Source: Gloeomargarita lithophora Alchichica-D10 (GTDB lineage: Bacteria; Cyanobacteriota; Cyanobacteriia; Gloeomargaritales; Gloeomargaritaceae). Taken from it: 40,396 nt of DNA. Positions within the stretch are counted from its first letter, which is position 1; each line of letters starts with the position of its first letter. Positions 1 through 8,245 of the stretch are shown one piece after another. The position numbers were made by a program, and so were the translations under genes. Below the pieces are notes generated by a model. That model saw nothing but the letters and a program-made list of their open reading frames with translations. It searched no databases and was not told the origin of the DNA. Location: positions 575,284 through 615,679 of the forward strand of contig NZ_CP017675.1 of NCBI RefSeq assembly GCF_001870225.1. Reading direction: 5' to 3'.

Positions 1-61
1 GAGAGGGGTTTCAACTGTATCCCATAACTACTTAAAAGACTGTATTTTAGCCCGCCCTTTC

Positions 62-715
62 GTGGAACAATCCGAAGTTATCAATATCATTCAACAGCAA
101 TTACCGAGGTTAATTGCCCAAGATGCCTCGGTCAGAGATTTTGTCTTGCGTACTGTATCTGAATTTTATATCAACAGAACCGAAGCCGACAGCAAATTTG
201 ACCGTATTTTGGCAGAACTTGAGCGGGATCGGCAAGAGCAAGCCCGTAAATGGGACGAACAAGCTCATAAATGGGATGAAGCACTTGCAGAAATTCGCCG
301 TCTTGATAGACGATTTGAGAGTACTATCGGGGCTTTGGGTTTTCGCTGGGGTATTGCTTCTGAAATGAGTTTTCGGAATGCTTTAGCGGGCATTTTGACT
401 AAATCTTTTAGTGTTGAAGTTCTCAACCCAACCATTTATGACCATGAGGGTGAAGTATTTGATCGCCCTGATCAGGTCGAGCTTGATCTGATCATTAAAA
501 ATGGACTGACCATTGCCTGTGAAATCAAATCTTCTATTGATAAGGCAGGGATGTATATCTTTGATCGTAAAGTGAATTTTTATATGCGCCATGCCCAACG
601 CACAATTAATCGTAAAATCGTTGTCTCACCGATGGTGGACAGTCGTGCCTTGCCCGTAGCTGAATCTCTGGGAATTGAGATTTATAGTTATGCTGATGCG
701 GTTGAAGGGCTATAG
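62..715 (+). CDS. Coiled-coil protein with PD-(D/E)XK nuclease-like C-terminal domain (DUF3782-like)
   Basis: The product has 217 residues from a GTG start. The frame stays open to the left edge of the window and no good ribosome binding site is visible, so the start is uncertain. Residues 1-90 are charged and helical, with a short internal repeat (ARKWDEQ/AHKWDEA, 61-74) of coiled-coil character. The C-terminal half has the spacing of a restriction-endonuclease-like fold: Glu101, Asp142 in ELDLIIKNG, and Glu154-x-Lys156 in ACEIKSS. This architecture is known in cyanobacterial DUF3782-type proteins; nuclease activity is inferred from the fold only. A second protein of the same layout lies at 6485-7183. 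The TAG stop abuts a small insertion element; removing that element would leave TAA at the same codon, so the protein end is unaffected. Confidence 0.7.
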   Translation: MEQSEVINIIQQQLPRLIAQDASVRDFVLRTVSEFYINRTEADSKFDRILAELERDRQEQARKWDEQAHKWDEALAEIRRLDRRFESTIGALGFRWGIASEMSFRNALAGILTKSFSVEVLNPTIYDHEGEVFDRPDQVELDLIIKNGLTIACEIKSSIDKAGMYIFDRKVNFYMRHAQRTINRKIVVSPMVDSRALPVAESLGIEIYSYADAVEGL

Positions 716-843
716 GACACTTTTGCAGCGTTTTTCACGGTGATGGGTTATGGACAAGGGGCTTAAGCCCTTTTTTTTACAGGTGTTTTAGCACTGAGTC
801 GGTATATTATCTACTAAAAAAACGCTGTATTTTTAGAAGTGTC
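715..843. mobile_element. Small non-coding inverted-repeat element (type III, MITE-like)
   Basis: The ends are inverted copies: GGACACTT then TTGCAGCGTTTTT on the left, and AACGCTGTATTTTTAG then AAGTGTC on the right. TA lies just outside each end, as expected for an IS630/Tc1-like TA target. There is no coding content. The interior holds a palindrome followed by a T-run (756-778). Only one copy of this type was seen in the window, so its mobility is inferred. Confidence 0.5.
756..778 (+). terminator. Palindrome plus T-run, likely terminator of the 62-715 gene
   Basis: GGGCTTAAGCCC is a perfect palindrome flanked by A residues on the left and followed by eight T residues. It lies about 45 bp after the stop codon at 715, inside the type III element, so the element may supply the terminator. 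The stem is short because the centre must open to form a loop. Confidence 0.55.
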
Positions 844-848
844 TAATA

Positions 849-1067
849 GGGCACCTCTATAGCAATCCCACCCGATTAGCGAACAGATGTTCAGAAGAAC
901 CAAGTACGGGGGCGGTGCCCCTGCGACCGCTATTCTGAACTCAATTAGGATTGCTATATTTATTTTCACCCGCAGAAAGGTATCTCGCTAGAATGCTAGT
1001 ATTACCGAGAACCAAGGGCGGGGGGTGCCCCCCTGCGACCGCTAATTTTCAATTTATAGAAGTGCCC
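849..1067. mobile_element. Type II MITE-like element, interrupted by a type I element
   Basis: The ends are GGGCACCTC(TA) and (TA)GAAGTGCCC, close to the 11-bp ends of the intact copy at 30648-30757. The 5-mer TAATA flanks it on both sides (844-848 and 1068-1072). A 97-bp type I element sits inside it at 860-956. Without that insert it matches the 30648 copy through the shared segment TCTCGCT-GAATGC and the GC-rich core. It has no coding capacity. Confidence 0.75.
860..956 (-). mobile_element. Type I MITE-like element (97 bp), nested in a type II element
   Basis: The 9-bp terminal inverted repeats TAGCAATCC and GGATTGCTA are perfect, and TA dinucleotides at 858-859 and 957-958 look like a target duplication. 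The uninterrupted site is seen at 30651-30668 (cacctcTAtttattt). The copy at 14707-14803 has exactly the same length in opposite orientation. TA duplication with short inverted repeats is typical of elements mobilised by IS630/Tc1-mariner transposases; the transposase is not in this window. Confidence 0.8.
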
Positions 1068-1084
1068 TAATAGATAAAGAGTGT

Positions 1085-1990
1085 TTAAGTAACAATCTCA
1101 ATCCCCCAAGGGCAAAATTCGGCCACCCAAAAATCCACCCCAGAATAATCAATTTTTAATTGAGCTATTGCTTGCTTTGCCAAAGTTAAATCAGGATACA
1201 AAGCAAACACCGTTGGCCCCGAACCGGAGAGCAAACTGCCCCAAGCACCGCTATCTAACAATCCCTGTTTTAGTCTTTCAATCTCCGGGTGAGCAGGGAG
1301 TACCACTTTTTCAAAATCATTGTGCAAATGAGTAGCAATCTCTGGCAGTATATGACGGGCTAAAACTTGCACAAAATGATCTGATTCTTGCACCGAAGCC
1401 AGGGCAAAAGTATGGCTAAATTGTTCCCCATAGGTGCGATAGGCCCAGGGCGTGGAAATGCTTAAATTGGCAAATTTAGCTAACACTACCACCCCGCCGG
1501 TTAATGGCGGTAACGGTTCCAAAAGTTCCCCCCGCCCGGTGCCTAAGGCCGTGCCTCCCTGCACACAAAAGGGCATATCGGAACCCAATCGGGCGGCATA
1601 GGACTGTAATTCCGCCAAGGTCAACCCCAAATTCCACAGATGGTTCAGCCCCACCAATAGGGCGGCACCATTGCTCGACCCCCCGGCCAACCCGGCGGCC
1701 ACCGGGATATATTTCTCAATATGAATGGTTAATCCTGTGGCTTGCTTGGGAAACTGCTCTGCCAATAAATGCGCCGCTCGCAGGGCTAAATTGGTCGTAT
1801 CCGTAGGCACTTGCGGATGGTCACAGGTAATGCTCATTTCCTTACGGGGCTGGGTGGCAATATGAATCATATCCCGTAAATTCACACTTTGTAACACCAT
1901 TGCTACGGCGTGGTAGCCATCCCCCCGCGGGCCAAGAATCCGCAGGTAAAGGTTAATTTTTGCCGCCGCCGCCAAGGTGCATTGGGACAT
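1085..1990 (-). CDS. ispE: 4-diphosphocytidyl-2-C-methyl-D-erythritol kinase
   Basis: This enzyme phosphorylates CDP-methylerythritol with ATP in the MEP pathway, which makes the isoprenoid precursors of carotenoids, phytol and quinones. The 301-residue product has the GHMP-kinase layout: Lys11 in AAAAKINLYL, the phosphate-binding loop PVAAGLAGGSSNGA at 96-109 and the catalytic Asp138 in GSDMPFC. The length is normal for IspE. A longer frame begins at a TTG two codons upstream; the ATG giving MSQCTLAAAAKINL is preferred. It is transcribed divergently from putA across about 80 bp. The 3' side is the insertion-element island. Confidence 0.95.
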   Translation of the reverse strand: MSQCTLAAAAKINLYLRILGPRGDGYHAVAMVLQSVNLRDMIHIATQPRKEMSITCDHPQVPTDTTNLALRAAHLLAEQFPKQATGLTIHIEKYIPVAAGLAGGSSNGAALLVGLNHLWNLGLTLAELQSYAARLGSDMPFCVQGGTALGTGRGELLEPLPPLTGGVVVLAKFANLSISTPWAYRTYGEQFSHTFALASVQESDHFVQVLARHILPEIATHLHNDFEKVVLPAHPEIERLKQGLLDSGAWGSLLSGSGPTVFALYPDLTLAKQAIAQLKIDYSGVDFWVAEFCPWGIEIVT

Positions 1991-2073
1991 CCGCAAAGCA
2001 TTTAGAGGTTTAACATAGACTATTGTGGCCTAAATCCACCGTTTACACTAGAAGTACCTTGAACCGTTCCCCC

Positions 2074-4974
2074 ATGTCCCTGGAATCCCGCACCCAAACC
2101 ATCGGTCAAACCCTGCTGGCCGCCACCCACCCCGGTCGTTCCTTTTTGGCACAGATGCGCGAGCCGTGGGATGAAAAACTGCTGGCCTGGACGATGGAGC
2201 ATCCCGGTTTACGCACCCAAATGTTTCGTCTGATTGATACCCTGCCCTTTTTGTCCGGGTCGGGGGAAATCAGCCGCCATATCCAGGAATACCTGCACCA
2301 GCCGGGGGTGGAACTGCCGGGGATGCTCAAAAATTTACTGAATTTTACCGGGCGGGAATCCCTAACCGCACAGGTGGCGGCACAAACTCTGACCACCGCA
2401 GTCAGTACCCTGGCTCGTAAATACATTGTCGGAGAAAATTTTAGCCAAGTACGCCAGACCTTAGAGCGACTAGGGCGGCAGGGCATGACTTTTACCCTGG
2501 ATATTTTGGGGGAGGCGGTGCTCAGTGAAAGCGAAGCCCAGGGGTATTTTCAGAAGTACATTGACCTGATGACCCAACTCGCCCCGGTGGATTGGGGATG
2601 CGTGCCCCAAGTGTCGGTGAAACTCTCAGCGTTTTACTCCCAGTTTGACCCCCTGGCAGAAAAAACCACCCGCACCCAAGTGACACAAGCGATAACCCAG
2701 TTACTCCAACGGGCGGGGGAATTGGGGGTGGCCGTGCATTTTGATATGGAACAATATAAGTATAAAAACATTACATTGGCAATCCTAAAAGATGTATTGC
2801 TCAGCGATGAATTTCGCTCTCGGACAGATGTGGGACTGACGGTACAGGCTTATCTACAGGAAAGTGAAGCGGATGTGCGGGAGATTTTGGCTTGGGTGAA
2901 ATTGCGAGGCGTTCCGGTGACCCTGCGGTTGGTGAAAGGAGCCTACTGGGATCAAGAAGTAATTTTAGCCCAACAAAAGCATTGGCCTTTGCCGGTTTAT
3001 CGGCGCAAAAGTTCCACGGATGCCAATTACGAAAAACTCACCCGGTTACTATTAGAAAATCACCCATTCATTTACCCCGCCATTGGGAGTCATAATGTGC
3101 GCTCCCAAGCCCACGCATTAGCGATTGCCGAAGAGTTATCTATTTCCCCAAACGCCTGGGAATCCCAAGTTTTATACGGCATGGCGGCGGGGTTAGCCAA
3201 AGCCTTGGTGGCGCAGGGGCAACCGGTACGAATGTACTGTCCCTACGGAGAGCTTTTGCCGGGGATGAGCTATTTAATTCGCCGTTTGCTGGAAAATACG
3301 GCCAATACTTCGTTTCTACGGCAACGGCTAGAAAAGGAAAATGAATTAGAATTACTGACCCCCCCCCAATGGGCAGAACCGACCACCCCATTACCCCAGG
3401 GGGAAACATTTATGGGCACAGCGGATACTAATTTTGCCCAGATGGGGACAGCCGATGAATTTTTACAGGCGATTGTACGGGTAAAACTCCAATTAGGTCA
3501 CAGTTATTTCCTCCCCCATTGTTCCCGGGAACGTACTTTAGATTCCGTCAATCCCAGTGACCCCAAGGAGTCAATTGGTCGGGTGGGTTTAGCGGATATT
3601 TCATCGGTGCAAAAAGCGATGGATTGTGCCCAAGAAGCGCAAAAAATTTGGGGCAGTACCCCCATCGCCATCCGGGTGAATTTACTCCAGCAAATTGCTG
3701 ATACATTACAAATGCAACGCTCAGAATGGGTAGCGTGGATGGTTTTAGAAGTGGGAAAACCAATTCGAGAAGCGGATGCGGAGGTTTCTGAGGCGATTGA
3801 TTTCTGCCGTTATTACTCTGAAATGGCCGAGGGTTTGCATCCAGGTTATACCTATGATGTCCTAGGAGAAACCAACCGTTACGTTTACCAACCCAAGGGA
3901 ATTGGGGTAGTAATTGCTCCCTGGAATTATCCCCTCGCCATTTCGGTGGGCATGATCACTGCTGGGTTGGTGACGGGGAATTGTGTGTTGTATAAACCGG
4001 CGGAACAATCGGCAGTAATTGGGTGCAAAATTAGCGAGTTGATTAGTAATTTAATCAGTGATTTGGGATTGCCCCAGGGGGTGTTTCAGGGCTTACCCGG
4101 TTGGGGGGAGGAAATCGGGCCGGAGTTGGTGCGCCATCCCGCCGTGCATTTCATTACCTTTACGGGTTCTCGGCAGGTGGGGTGTCAGATTTATGCCCAA
4201 GCGGCGCAGATGTCCCCCGGTCAAAGGCACCTGAAGCGGGTGGTGGCGGAAATGGGGGGCAAAAACGCCATCATCGTGGATGCCAGTGCGGATTTAGACC
4301 AGGCGGTGCAGGGGGTGGTGCAGTCGGCCTTTGGCTATGCGGGGCAAAAATGTTCCGCCTGCGCCCGGGTGATCGTTTTGGCGGCAATCTATGAACCATT
4401 TCTCGAACGTCTGCGGACAGCAACCCAGTCTTTAACGATTGGCTGTGCCACTGACCCGGCAACAACGATTGGGCCGGTGATTGATGCCACAGCGCAAGAG
4501 CGTTTACAAAAAAACATTACATTAGCCAAACAACGGCTAACGGTGGCCTTAGAAAGTGCGGCACCAACTTCCGGCTATTTTGTCGGGCCAGTGATTTTTA
4601 CCGATGTGCCCCCGGATGACCCCCTGGCGCAGGAGGAACTCTTCGGGCCGGTGCTGGCAGTCCTCCGGGTGGCGGATTTTGACCAAGCATTGCAGGTGGC
4701 GAATGGCACCGATTATGCCCTGACGGGGGGGCTGTATTCCCGCACACCCAGCCATATTCACCGGGCGATGCAAGAGTATATTTGTGGTAATTTGTACATC
4801 AATCGGGGCATTACGGGGGCGTTGGTAGGACGGCAACCCTTTGGCGGCTTCCGCTGTTCGGGGGTGGGTTCCAAGGCGGGCGGGCCGGATTATCTCCTGC
4901 AATTTGTGGAACCCAAGGTGGTGACGGAAAATATCCAGCGGCAGGGGTTTGCGCCGGTGGCCGAGGAGTTGTAA
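2074..4974 (+). CDS. putA: Bifunctional proline dehydrogenase / L-glutamate-gamma-semialdehyde dehydrogenase
   Basis: The enzyme oxidises proline to pyrroline-5-carboxylate with FAD and then the semialdehyde to glutamate with NAD+. The 966-residue product has a proline dehydrogenase barrel (about 60-430; VKLSAFYSQFDP, VKGAYWDQE, GSHNVRS) and an aldehyde dehydrogenase domain (about 490-950) with catalytic Glu726 in AEMGGKNA and nucleophile Cys760 in AGQKCSACAR. No N-terminal DNA-binding domain is present, so this is a catalytic-only PutA. The open frame extends 17 codons further to a TTG, but the ATG giving MSLESRTQ is more plausible. The TAA stop overlaps the ATG of the next gene (TAATG), indicating translational coupling. 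Confidence 0.95.
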   Translation: MSLESRTQTIGQTLLAATHPGRSFLAQMREPWDEKLLAWTMEHPGLRTQMFRLIDTLPFLSGSGEISRHIQEYLHQPGVELPGMLKNLLNFTGRESLTAQVAAQTLTTAVSTLARKYIVGENFSQVRQTLERLGRQGMTFTLDILGEAVLSESEAQGYFQKYIDLMTQLAPVDWGCVPQVSVKLSAFYSQFDPLAEKTTRTQVTQAITQLLQRAGELGVAVHFDMEQYKYKNITLAILKDVLLSDEFRSRTDVGLTVQAYLQESEADVREILAWVKLRGVPVTLRLVKGAYWDQEVILAQQKHWPLPVYRRKSSTDANYEKLTRLLLENHPFIYPAIGSHNVRSQAHALAIAEELSISPNAWESQVLYGMAAGLAKALVAQGQPVRMYCPYGELLPGMSYLIRRLLENTANTSFLRQRLEKENELELLTPPQWAEPTTPLPQGETFMGTADTNFAQMGTADEFLQAIVRVKLQLGHSYFLPHCSRERTLDSVNPSDPKESIGRVGLADISSVQKAMDCAQEAQKIWGSTPIAIRVNLLQQIADTLQMQRSEWVAWMVLEVGKPIREADAEVSEAIDFCRYYSEMAEGLHPGYTYDVLGETNRYVYQPKGIGVVIAPWNYPLAISVGMITAGLVTGNCVLYKPAEQSAVIGCKISELISNLISDLGLPQGVFQGLPGWGEEIGPELVRHPAVHFITFTGSRQVGCQIYAQAAQMSPGQRHLKRVVAEMGGKNAIIVDASADLDQAVQGVVQSAFGYAGQKCSACARVIVLAAIYEPFLERLRTATQSLTIGCATDPATTIGPVIDATAQERLQKNITLAKQRLTVALESAAPTSGYFVGPVIFTDVPPDDPLAQEELFGPVLAVLRVADFDQALQVANGTDYALTGGLYSRTPSHIHRAMQEYICGNLYINRGITGALVGRQPFGGFRCSGVGSKAGGPDYLLQFVEPKVVTENIQRQGFAPVAEEL

Positions 4975-5660
4975 TGCCTCCCGTTGTCCTACTGCCCGGT
5001 TATTTGGCGGGTCAGGCACCCTATCGGGGCTTGGTAACCGCCGCTCAGTCCTTGGGCGTAGCCATCCAGGTGGTGCCCCTGCGCTGGTGGGATTGGTTGC
5101 CTACCCTGGGCGGTCGGTCGGTTGCCCCGATTTTAGAACCGCTAGACCACACCATTCAACAGGTACAACAGCAGTACCCCGGTGAAAAAATCACCCTAAT
5201 TGGGCATTCGGCGGGGGGCTGGATCAGCCGCATTTATTTGGGTCAAACCCCCTACTACGGGCGGGTTTGGGGCGGAGCGGCACGGGTGGCACGGTTGGTT
5301 ACCCTGGGGACTCCCCACACCAGTCAGGAACGCTGGACACGCAAAAATCTGGACTTTGTCAATACCGAGTACCCCGGTGCCTATCACCCAGAAATCCAGT
5401 ACATTTGCATTGCGGGACAGGCGGTGCAGGGGCGCAAATGGACCTTGGCCTACGAGAGTTATCGGTTAACCTGCGGCCAGGGGGATGCGTGGGGCGATGG
5501 GATCACCCCGGTGGCGGCGGCGCATCTGGCGGGGGCGGAGAATTTGACCCTCCCATCGGTGTGGCATTCCCCCAGTTCCCCCGGTGAGTGGTATGGTTCG
5601 CCGGGGGTTCTCCCCCAGTGGTTGCCCCGCTGCCATGCCAGTTCTGATACGAAATGTTAG
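4974..5660 (+). CDS. Alpha/beta hydrolase, lipase-like
   Basis: The protein has 228 residues. It begins with the strand-plus-oxyanion segment PPVVLLPGY and carries the nucleophile elbow GHSAGG (Ser79). Asp175 in WGDGITPV and His198 in VWHSPSS can complete a catalytic triad. There is no signal peptide. Cyanobacterial proteins of this type are annotated as triacylglycerol lipase or PGAP1-like hydrolases; the substrate is unknown. The start codon overlaps the putA stop by one base, so it is probably co-translated with the proline-degradation enzyme, though no biochemical link is obvious. Confidence 0.8.
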   Translation: MPPVVLLPGYLAGQAPYRGLVTAAQSLGVAIQVVPLRWWDWLPTLGGRSVAPILEPLDHTIQQVQQQYPGEKITLIGHSAGGWISRIYLGQTPYYGRVWGGAARVARLVTLGTPHTSQERWTRKNLDFVNTEYPGAYHPEIQYICIAGQAVQGRKWTLAYESYRLTCGQGDAWGDGITPVAAAHLAGAENLTLPSVWHSPSSPGEWYGSPGVLPQWLPRCHASSDTKC

Positions 5661-5690
5661 GGTGTAAGTAAAGGTTTCAGGTTAAAGGTC

Positions 5691-6467
5691 ATGCACGTCA
5701 CCTGGTTTGAGGCCAACACCTGGTTGGTGGAATGGGCGGGATTACGGTTACTGTTTGACCCGTGGTTGATCGGGCCGCTGGTGTTTGGCAAACTGGATTG
5801 GCTCTTCAAAGCCGAGCGGCGCCAGCCCATTGCCGAATTGCCGACCAATTTAGATGCCATTGTCATTACCCAGGGTTTGGAAGACCACTGCCACCCTTTA
5901 ACCCTCAGCCGTTTAGAGCGGTCAATTCCCGTCATTGCCAGCCCCAGTGCGGCCAAGGTGGTGCAAGGGTTAGGCTACAGCCAGGTCACCACCCTGCAAC
6001 ATGGGGAAAAAACAGTGCTTGCCGAAAAATTGACCATCCAAGCCTTTCCCGGCGCACCCGTGGGGCCGAACTATGTGGAAAATGGCTATCTCATTCGGGA
6101 GCATCGCACCGGTCAGACATTGTACTACGAACCGCATGGCTATCACCAGGGGGCATTTGGGGTGGTACCGTCGGTAGATGTGGCGATTGCGCCGGTGGTT
6201 GATTTAGGTTTGCCCTTCCTGGGTGCCATCATCCGGGGCAATCAGGTGGCTTTGGAGTTGGCACGAAAATTACACCCGCAGGTGATGTTGACGACCGCAT
6301 TGGGGGACTTCTCAACCAGCGGGTTTTTGCTAAAATTTGTCCGAGCCAAGGGGGATATTCAGTCCTTTCAACAGCAATTGATCGAAGCGGGTTTAAGCAC
6401 CCAGGCGATGGAATTAACTCCCAGACAGGTCATAGAATTACCCTTAAAAGTTGGTTTGAATTGTTAG
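5691..6467 (+). CDS. Metallo-beta-lactamase-fold (UlaG-like) protein with an altered metal motif
   Basis: The 258-residue product begins MHVTWFEANTWLVEWAG and has the strand pattern of the MBL fold (LLFDPWL, LDAIVITQGLEDHCH, YYEPHG). The usual HxHxDH zinc motif reads TQGLEDH here: the first two histidines are replaced by Gln and Leu while the Asp-His pair is kept. Related plant and cyanobacterial MBL proteins appear to share this change, so it is probably a lineage feature rather than decay. Function is unknown. The gene starts 30 bp after the hydrolase gene and may belong to the same transcript. It converges on the next gene with an 18-bp gap. Confidence 0.75.
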   Translation: MHVTWFEANTWLVEWAGLRLLFDPWLIGPLVFGKLDWLFKAERRQPIAELPTNLDAIVITQGLEDHCHPLTLSRLERSIPVIASPSAAKVVQGLGYSQVTTLQHGEKTVLAEKLTIQAFPGAPVGPNYVENGYLIREHRTGQTLYYEPHGYHQGAFGVVPSVDVAIAPVVDLGLPFLGAIIRGNQVALELARKLHPQVMLTTALGDFSTSGFLLKFVRAKGDIQSFQQQLIEAGLSTQAMELTPRQVIELPLKVGLNC

Positions 6468-6484
6468 GTTGAATTGGTGATCAA

Positions 6485-7183
6485 TTACCACGCCATTGGG
6501 CGGAACTTTTGATCATTAGCAATGGTGACCGTATCCCCCGAAGGACGGATCACAAATAAACCTTTGCGGTAGGCATAACTATCCACCCCTTCGTCAATTT
6601 CGATGCCAGCCACCGCTCCGTAGGTATGATAGTTCTGGTACAAAGGGAATGAGGCTTTGAAACGAGTTAATTTCTGCAAAAAGTAATTCACATCATCTTG
6701 GGACAAACGGGATTTACATTCCACCACTACCGCCACCGTATCATTGACTGCTAAAATATCAATCTCCATTGCCACACCAGGTTGACGATTTTTGGCTCTG
6801 GAATAGGTGTAACGAATATCAATTCCCCGTTCTTGAAACAGTCGTAGCACTGCCGGTTCCACTAATTCTTCCACAAATCGTCCCCAGCGGGTGGTTAAAC
6901 CGTCAACCGCTTTAGCAGTACGTTCTACGGTTTTTTCCAACTGGGCTAGGCTTTTTTCCCGTTCTGCCCGCTGTTGGTCTGCCTCCGCCGCTCGCCGGTC
7001 TGCTTCTGCGGCTAGTTCCGCTGCTCGCCGGTCTGCTTCCGCGGCTAGTTCCGCCGCTCGCCGGTCTGCTTCCGCGGCTAGTTCCGCCGCTCGCCGGTCT
7101 GCTTCCGCAAAACGCCGGTCAGCCTCCTCTTGGGATTTTTGAAATATTTTGTAAATATCTTCCAGAGTTACAGGGGTACTCAT
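6485..7183 (-). CDS. Repeat-rich coiled-coil protein with PD-(D/E)XK nuclease-like domain (DUF3782-like)
   Basis: The 232-residue product starts at the ATG giving MSTPVTLEDIYKIFQ; 21 further open codons upstream have no family-like sequence. Residues 20-70 are a nearly pure heptad-like coil built from an 11-residue unit (ADRRAAELAAE) repeated in tandem. The C-terminal domain has the restriction-endonuclease-like signature Glu105/106, Asp142 in MEIDILAVND and Glu155-x-Lys157 in VVECKSR. Such proteins are common in cyanobacteria, often in several copies; the biological role is not established. A type II insertion element occupies the region just upstream of the start. Confidence 0.75.
   Translation of the reverse strand: MSTPVTLEDIYKIFQKSQEEADRRFAEADRRAAELAAEADRRAAELAAEADRRAAELAAEADRRAAEADQQRAEREKSLAQLEKTVERTAKAVDGLTTRWGRFVEELVEPAVLRLFQERGIDIRYTYSRAKNRQPGVAMEIDILAVNDTVAVVVECKSRLSQDDVNYFLQKLTRFKASFPLYQNYHTYGAVAGIEIDEGVDSYAYRKGLFVIRPSGDTVTIANDQKFRPMAW
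6987..7108. repeat. 33-bp tandem repeat inside the coiled-coil region of the 6485-7183 gene
   Basis: Three complete 33-bp units (6987-7019, 7020-7052, 7053-7085) and a 23-bp partial unit (7086-7108) are nearly identical at the DNA level; units two and three differ at one base. Each unit encodes eleven residues, so copy changes keep the frame. The near identity suggests recent expansion and likely length variation between strains. Confidence 0.9.
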
Positions 7184-7224
7184 AGGGTAAAATGCTAAAG
7201 AAACAATCATAATTTTAATTTTAA

Positions 7225-7343
7225 GGCAAATAGGTCGCCGGGGCACCGCCCCCGTATCAGAAGCACCTGCGGTGTATGGTTCTCAGTAATGCCATTATTC
7301 CAGCGAGCTAATTTTCTGCTGGTTCAAATAAACAGAAGTATCC
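7225..7343 (-). mobile_element. Type II MITE-like element
   Basis: The right end CAGAAGTATCC resembles the TAGAGGTGTCC end of the intact copy; the left end is internally deleted (GGC then AAATAGG). TTAA flanks both sides (7221-7224 and 7344-7347). The interior contains the shared core GGTCGCCGGGGCACCGCC and ATTCCAGCGAG. It lies between two divergently transcribed genes and may supply promoter sequence. Confidence 0.7.
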
Positions 7344-7417
7344 TTAAAGCTTTCTTACGTTTAGGGAAAAGTTCTGATTTTATTCGCTAGTCTAAAGTTA
7401 GTAATTCAGGCTTACCT

Positions 7418-7822
7418 ATGGCTAGTCGAGAAGCCGTCCGTCAATATCTTGCCTGTTGGTTTCAGGCGGGCAAAAGTGTTGTTTACGGTCAGGAAACTTG
7501 GCGACCCCAACGGGTGACCCAGGTCGGTCAATACAGTCCCGAATTTATTTCCCTGTGGCAGGAAATGGTGCAACGGGGTTTACATTACTATTCCCTGGCG
7601 GGTACAGATGTAAGTCTGGGGCAACTGTGCTCTGATGATTGGGAAATCATGGCCTGTAGTCGCTGTACAATGCCGATACCAATAAAAATCGCTGGGATGA
7701 CCACGGGTTCTTGCCCCTGTGCTGATTTAGCCTTGTGGCCGAACCCCAATTTACCCTTGCCGCATGGGGTGGTAGATAGTCAGGCGCATTTGGCACAGGT
7801 GCAGGCTCGTTTGCAGCAGTAG
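7418..7822 (+). CDS. Small conserved cysteine-containing hypothetical protein
   Basis: The 134-residue soluble product starts MASREAVRQYLACWFQAGKSV. A cluster of cysteines (CSDDW, MACSRC, GSCPCADL) in the second half could bind metal or form disulfides, but no known zinc-finger spacing is evident. Proteins of this look (a short helical N-terminus, a central Tyr/Ser-rich segment and CxxC-like pairs) occur widely in cyanobacteria as hypotheticals. It stands alone between insertion elements; no function can be assigned. Confidence 0.6.
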   Translation: MASREAVRQYLACWFQAGKSVVYGQETWRPQRVTQVGQYSPEFISLWQEMVQRGLHYYSLAGTDVSLGQLCSDDWEIMACSRCTMPIPIKIAGMTTGSCPCADLALWPNPNLPLPHGVVDSQAHLAQVQARLQQ

Positions 7823-7854
7823 TTATGTTTAAGAGCAAGATAAAATAAAAATAA

Positions 7855-7992
7855 GGGTACCTCTATTAATTCAAAATTAATGGTCGCAGGGGGGCACCCC
7901 CCGCCCCAGAAGCACCTGCGGTGTATGATTCTCCGTAATCTCTGCATTCCAGCGATGAGATTTTGGGTTAGTTCAAATAAATAGAGATGTCC
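7855..7992 (-). mobile_element. Type II MITE-like element
   Basis: The ends are GGGTACCTCTA and TAGAGATGTCC. ATAA flanks both sides (7851-7854 and 7993-7996), an apparent 4-bp target duplication. It contains the core GGTCGCAGGGGGGCACCC and, like the copy at 7225, an extra stretch AGAAGCACCTGCGGTGTAT that the 30648 copy lacks. It lies 32 bp after the stop codon of the 7418 gene. Confidence 0.75.
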
Positions 7993-8013
7993 ATAAGTAG
8001 CTCAATGCAAATA

Positions 8014-8170
8014 TAACAATCCTAATTGGGTATGGCTACGCCACGCTAATGCCTACGGCACGCTAACGCTATGAGAATAGCGGTCGCAGGGCATCGCCCC
8101 CGTACTTGGTTCTTCTGAATATTTGTTCGCTAAATGGCTTTGCCACGCAAGCTATCGAGTGAGATTGCTA
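8014..8170 (+). mobile_element. Type I MITE-like element, long variant
   Basis: The ends are TAACAATCC and AGATTGCTA with TA on each side (8012-8013 and 8171-8172). Relative to the 97-bp form it carries two inserted blocks rich in GGCTACGCCACGC- and GCCTACGGCACGC-like palindromic sequence, bringing it to 157 bp. The core GCGGTCGCAGGGCATCGCCC and TACTTGGTTCTTCTG is retained. It ends about 75 bp before the -35 box of the sbtA promoter. Confidence 0.75.
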
Positions 8171-8245
8171 TATCAGAGTTTCTGTTTACAAATCCTGTGA
8201 GATTGCTGTCGAGGTATGCCAATAATTTTTACTTATAGTAGAGAT

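Noticed and set aside
6987-7108. Regular repeats that could suggest a CRISPR array
   Set aside because: The units are contiguous with no spacers, and they code in frame for a coiled coil.
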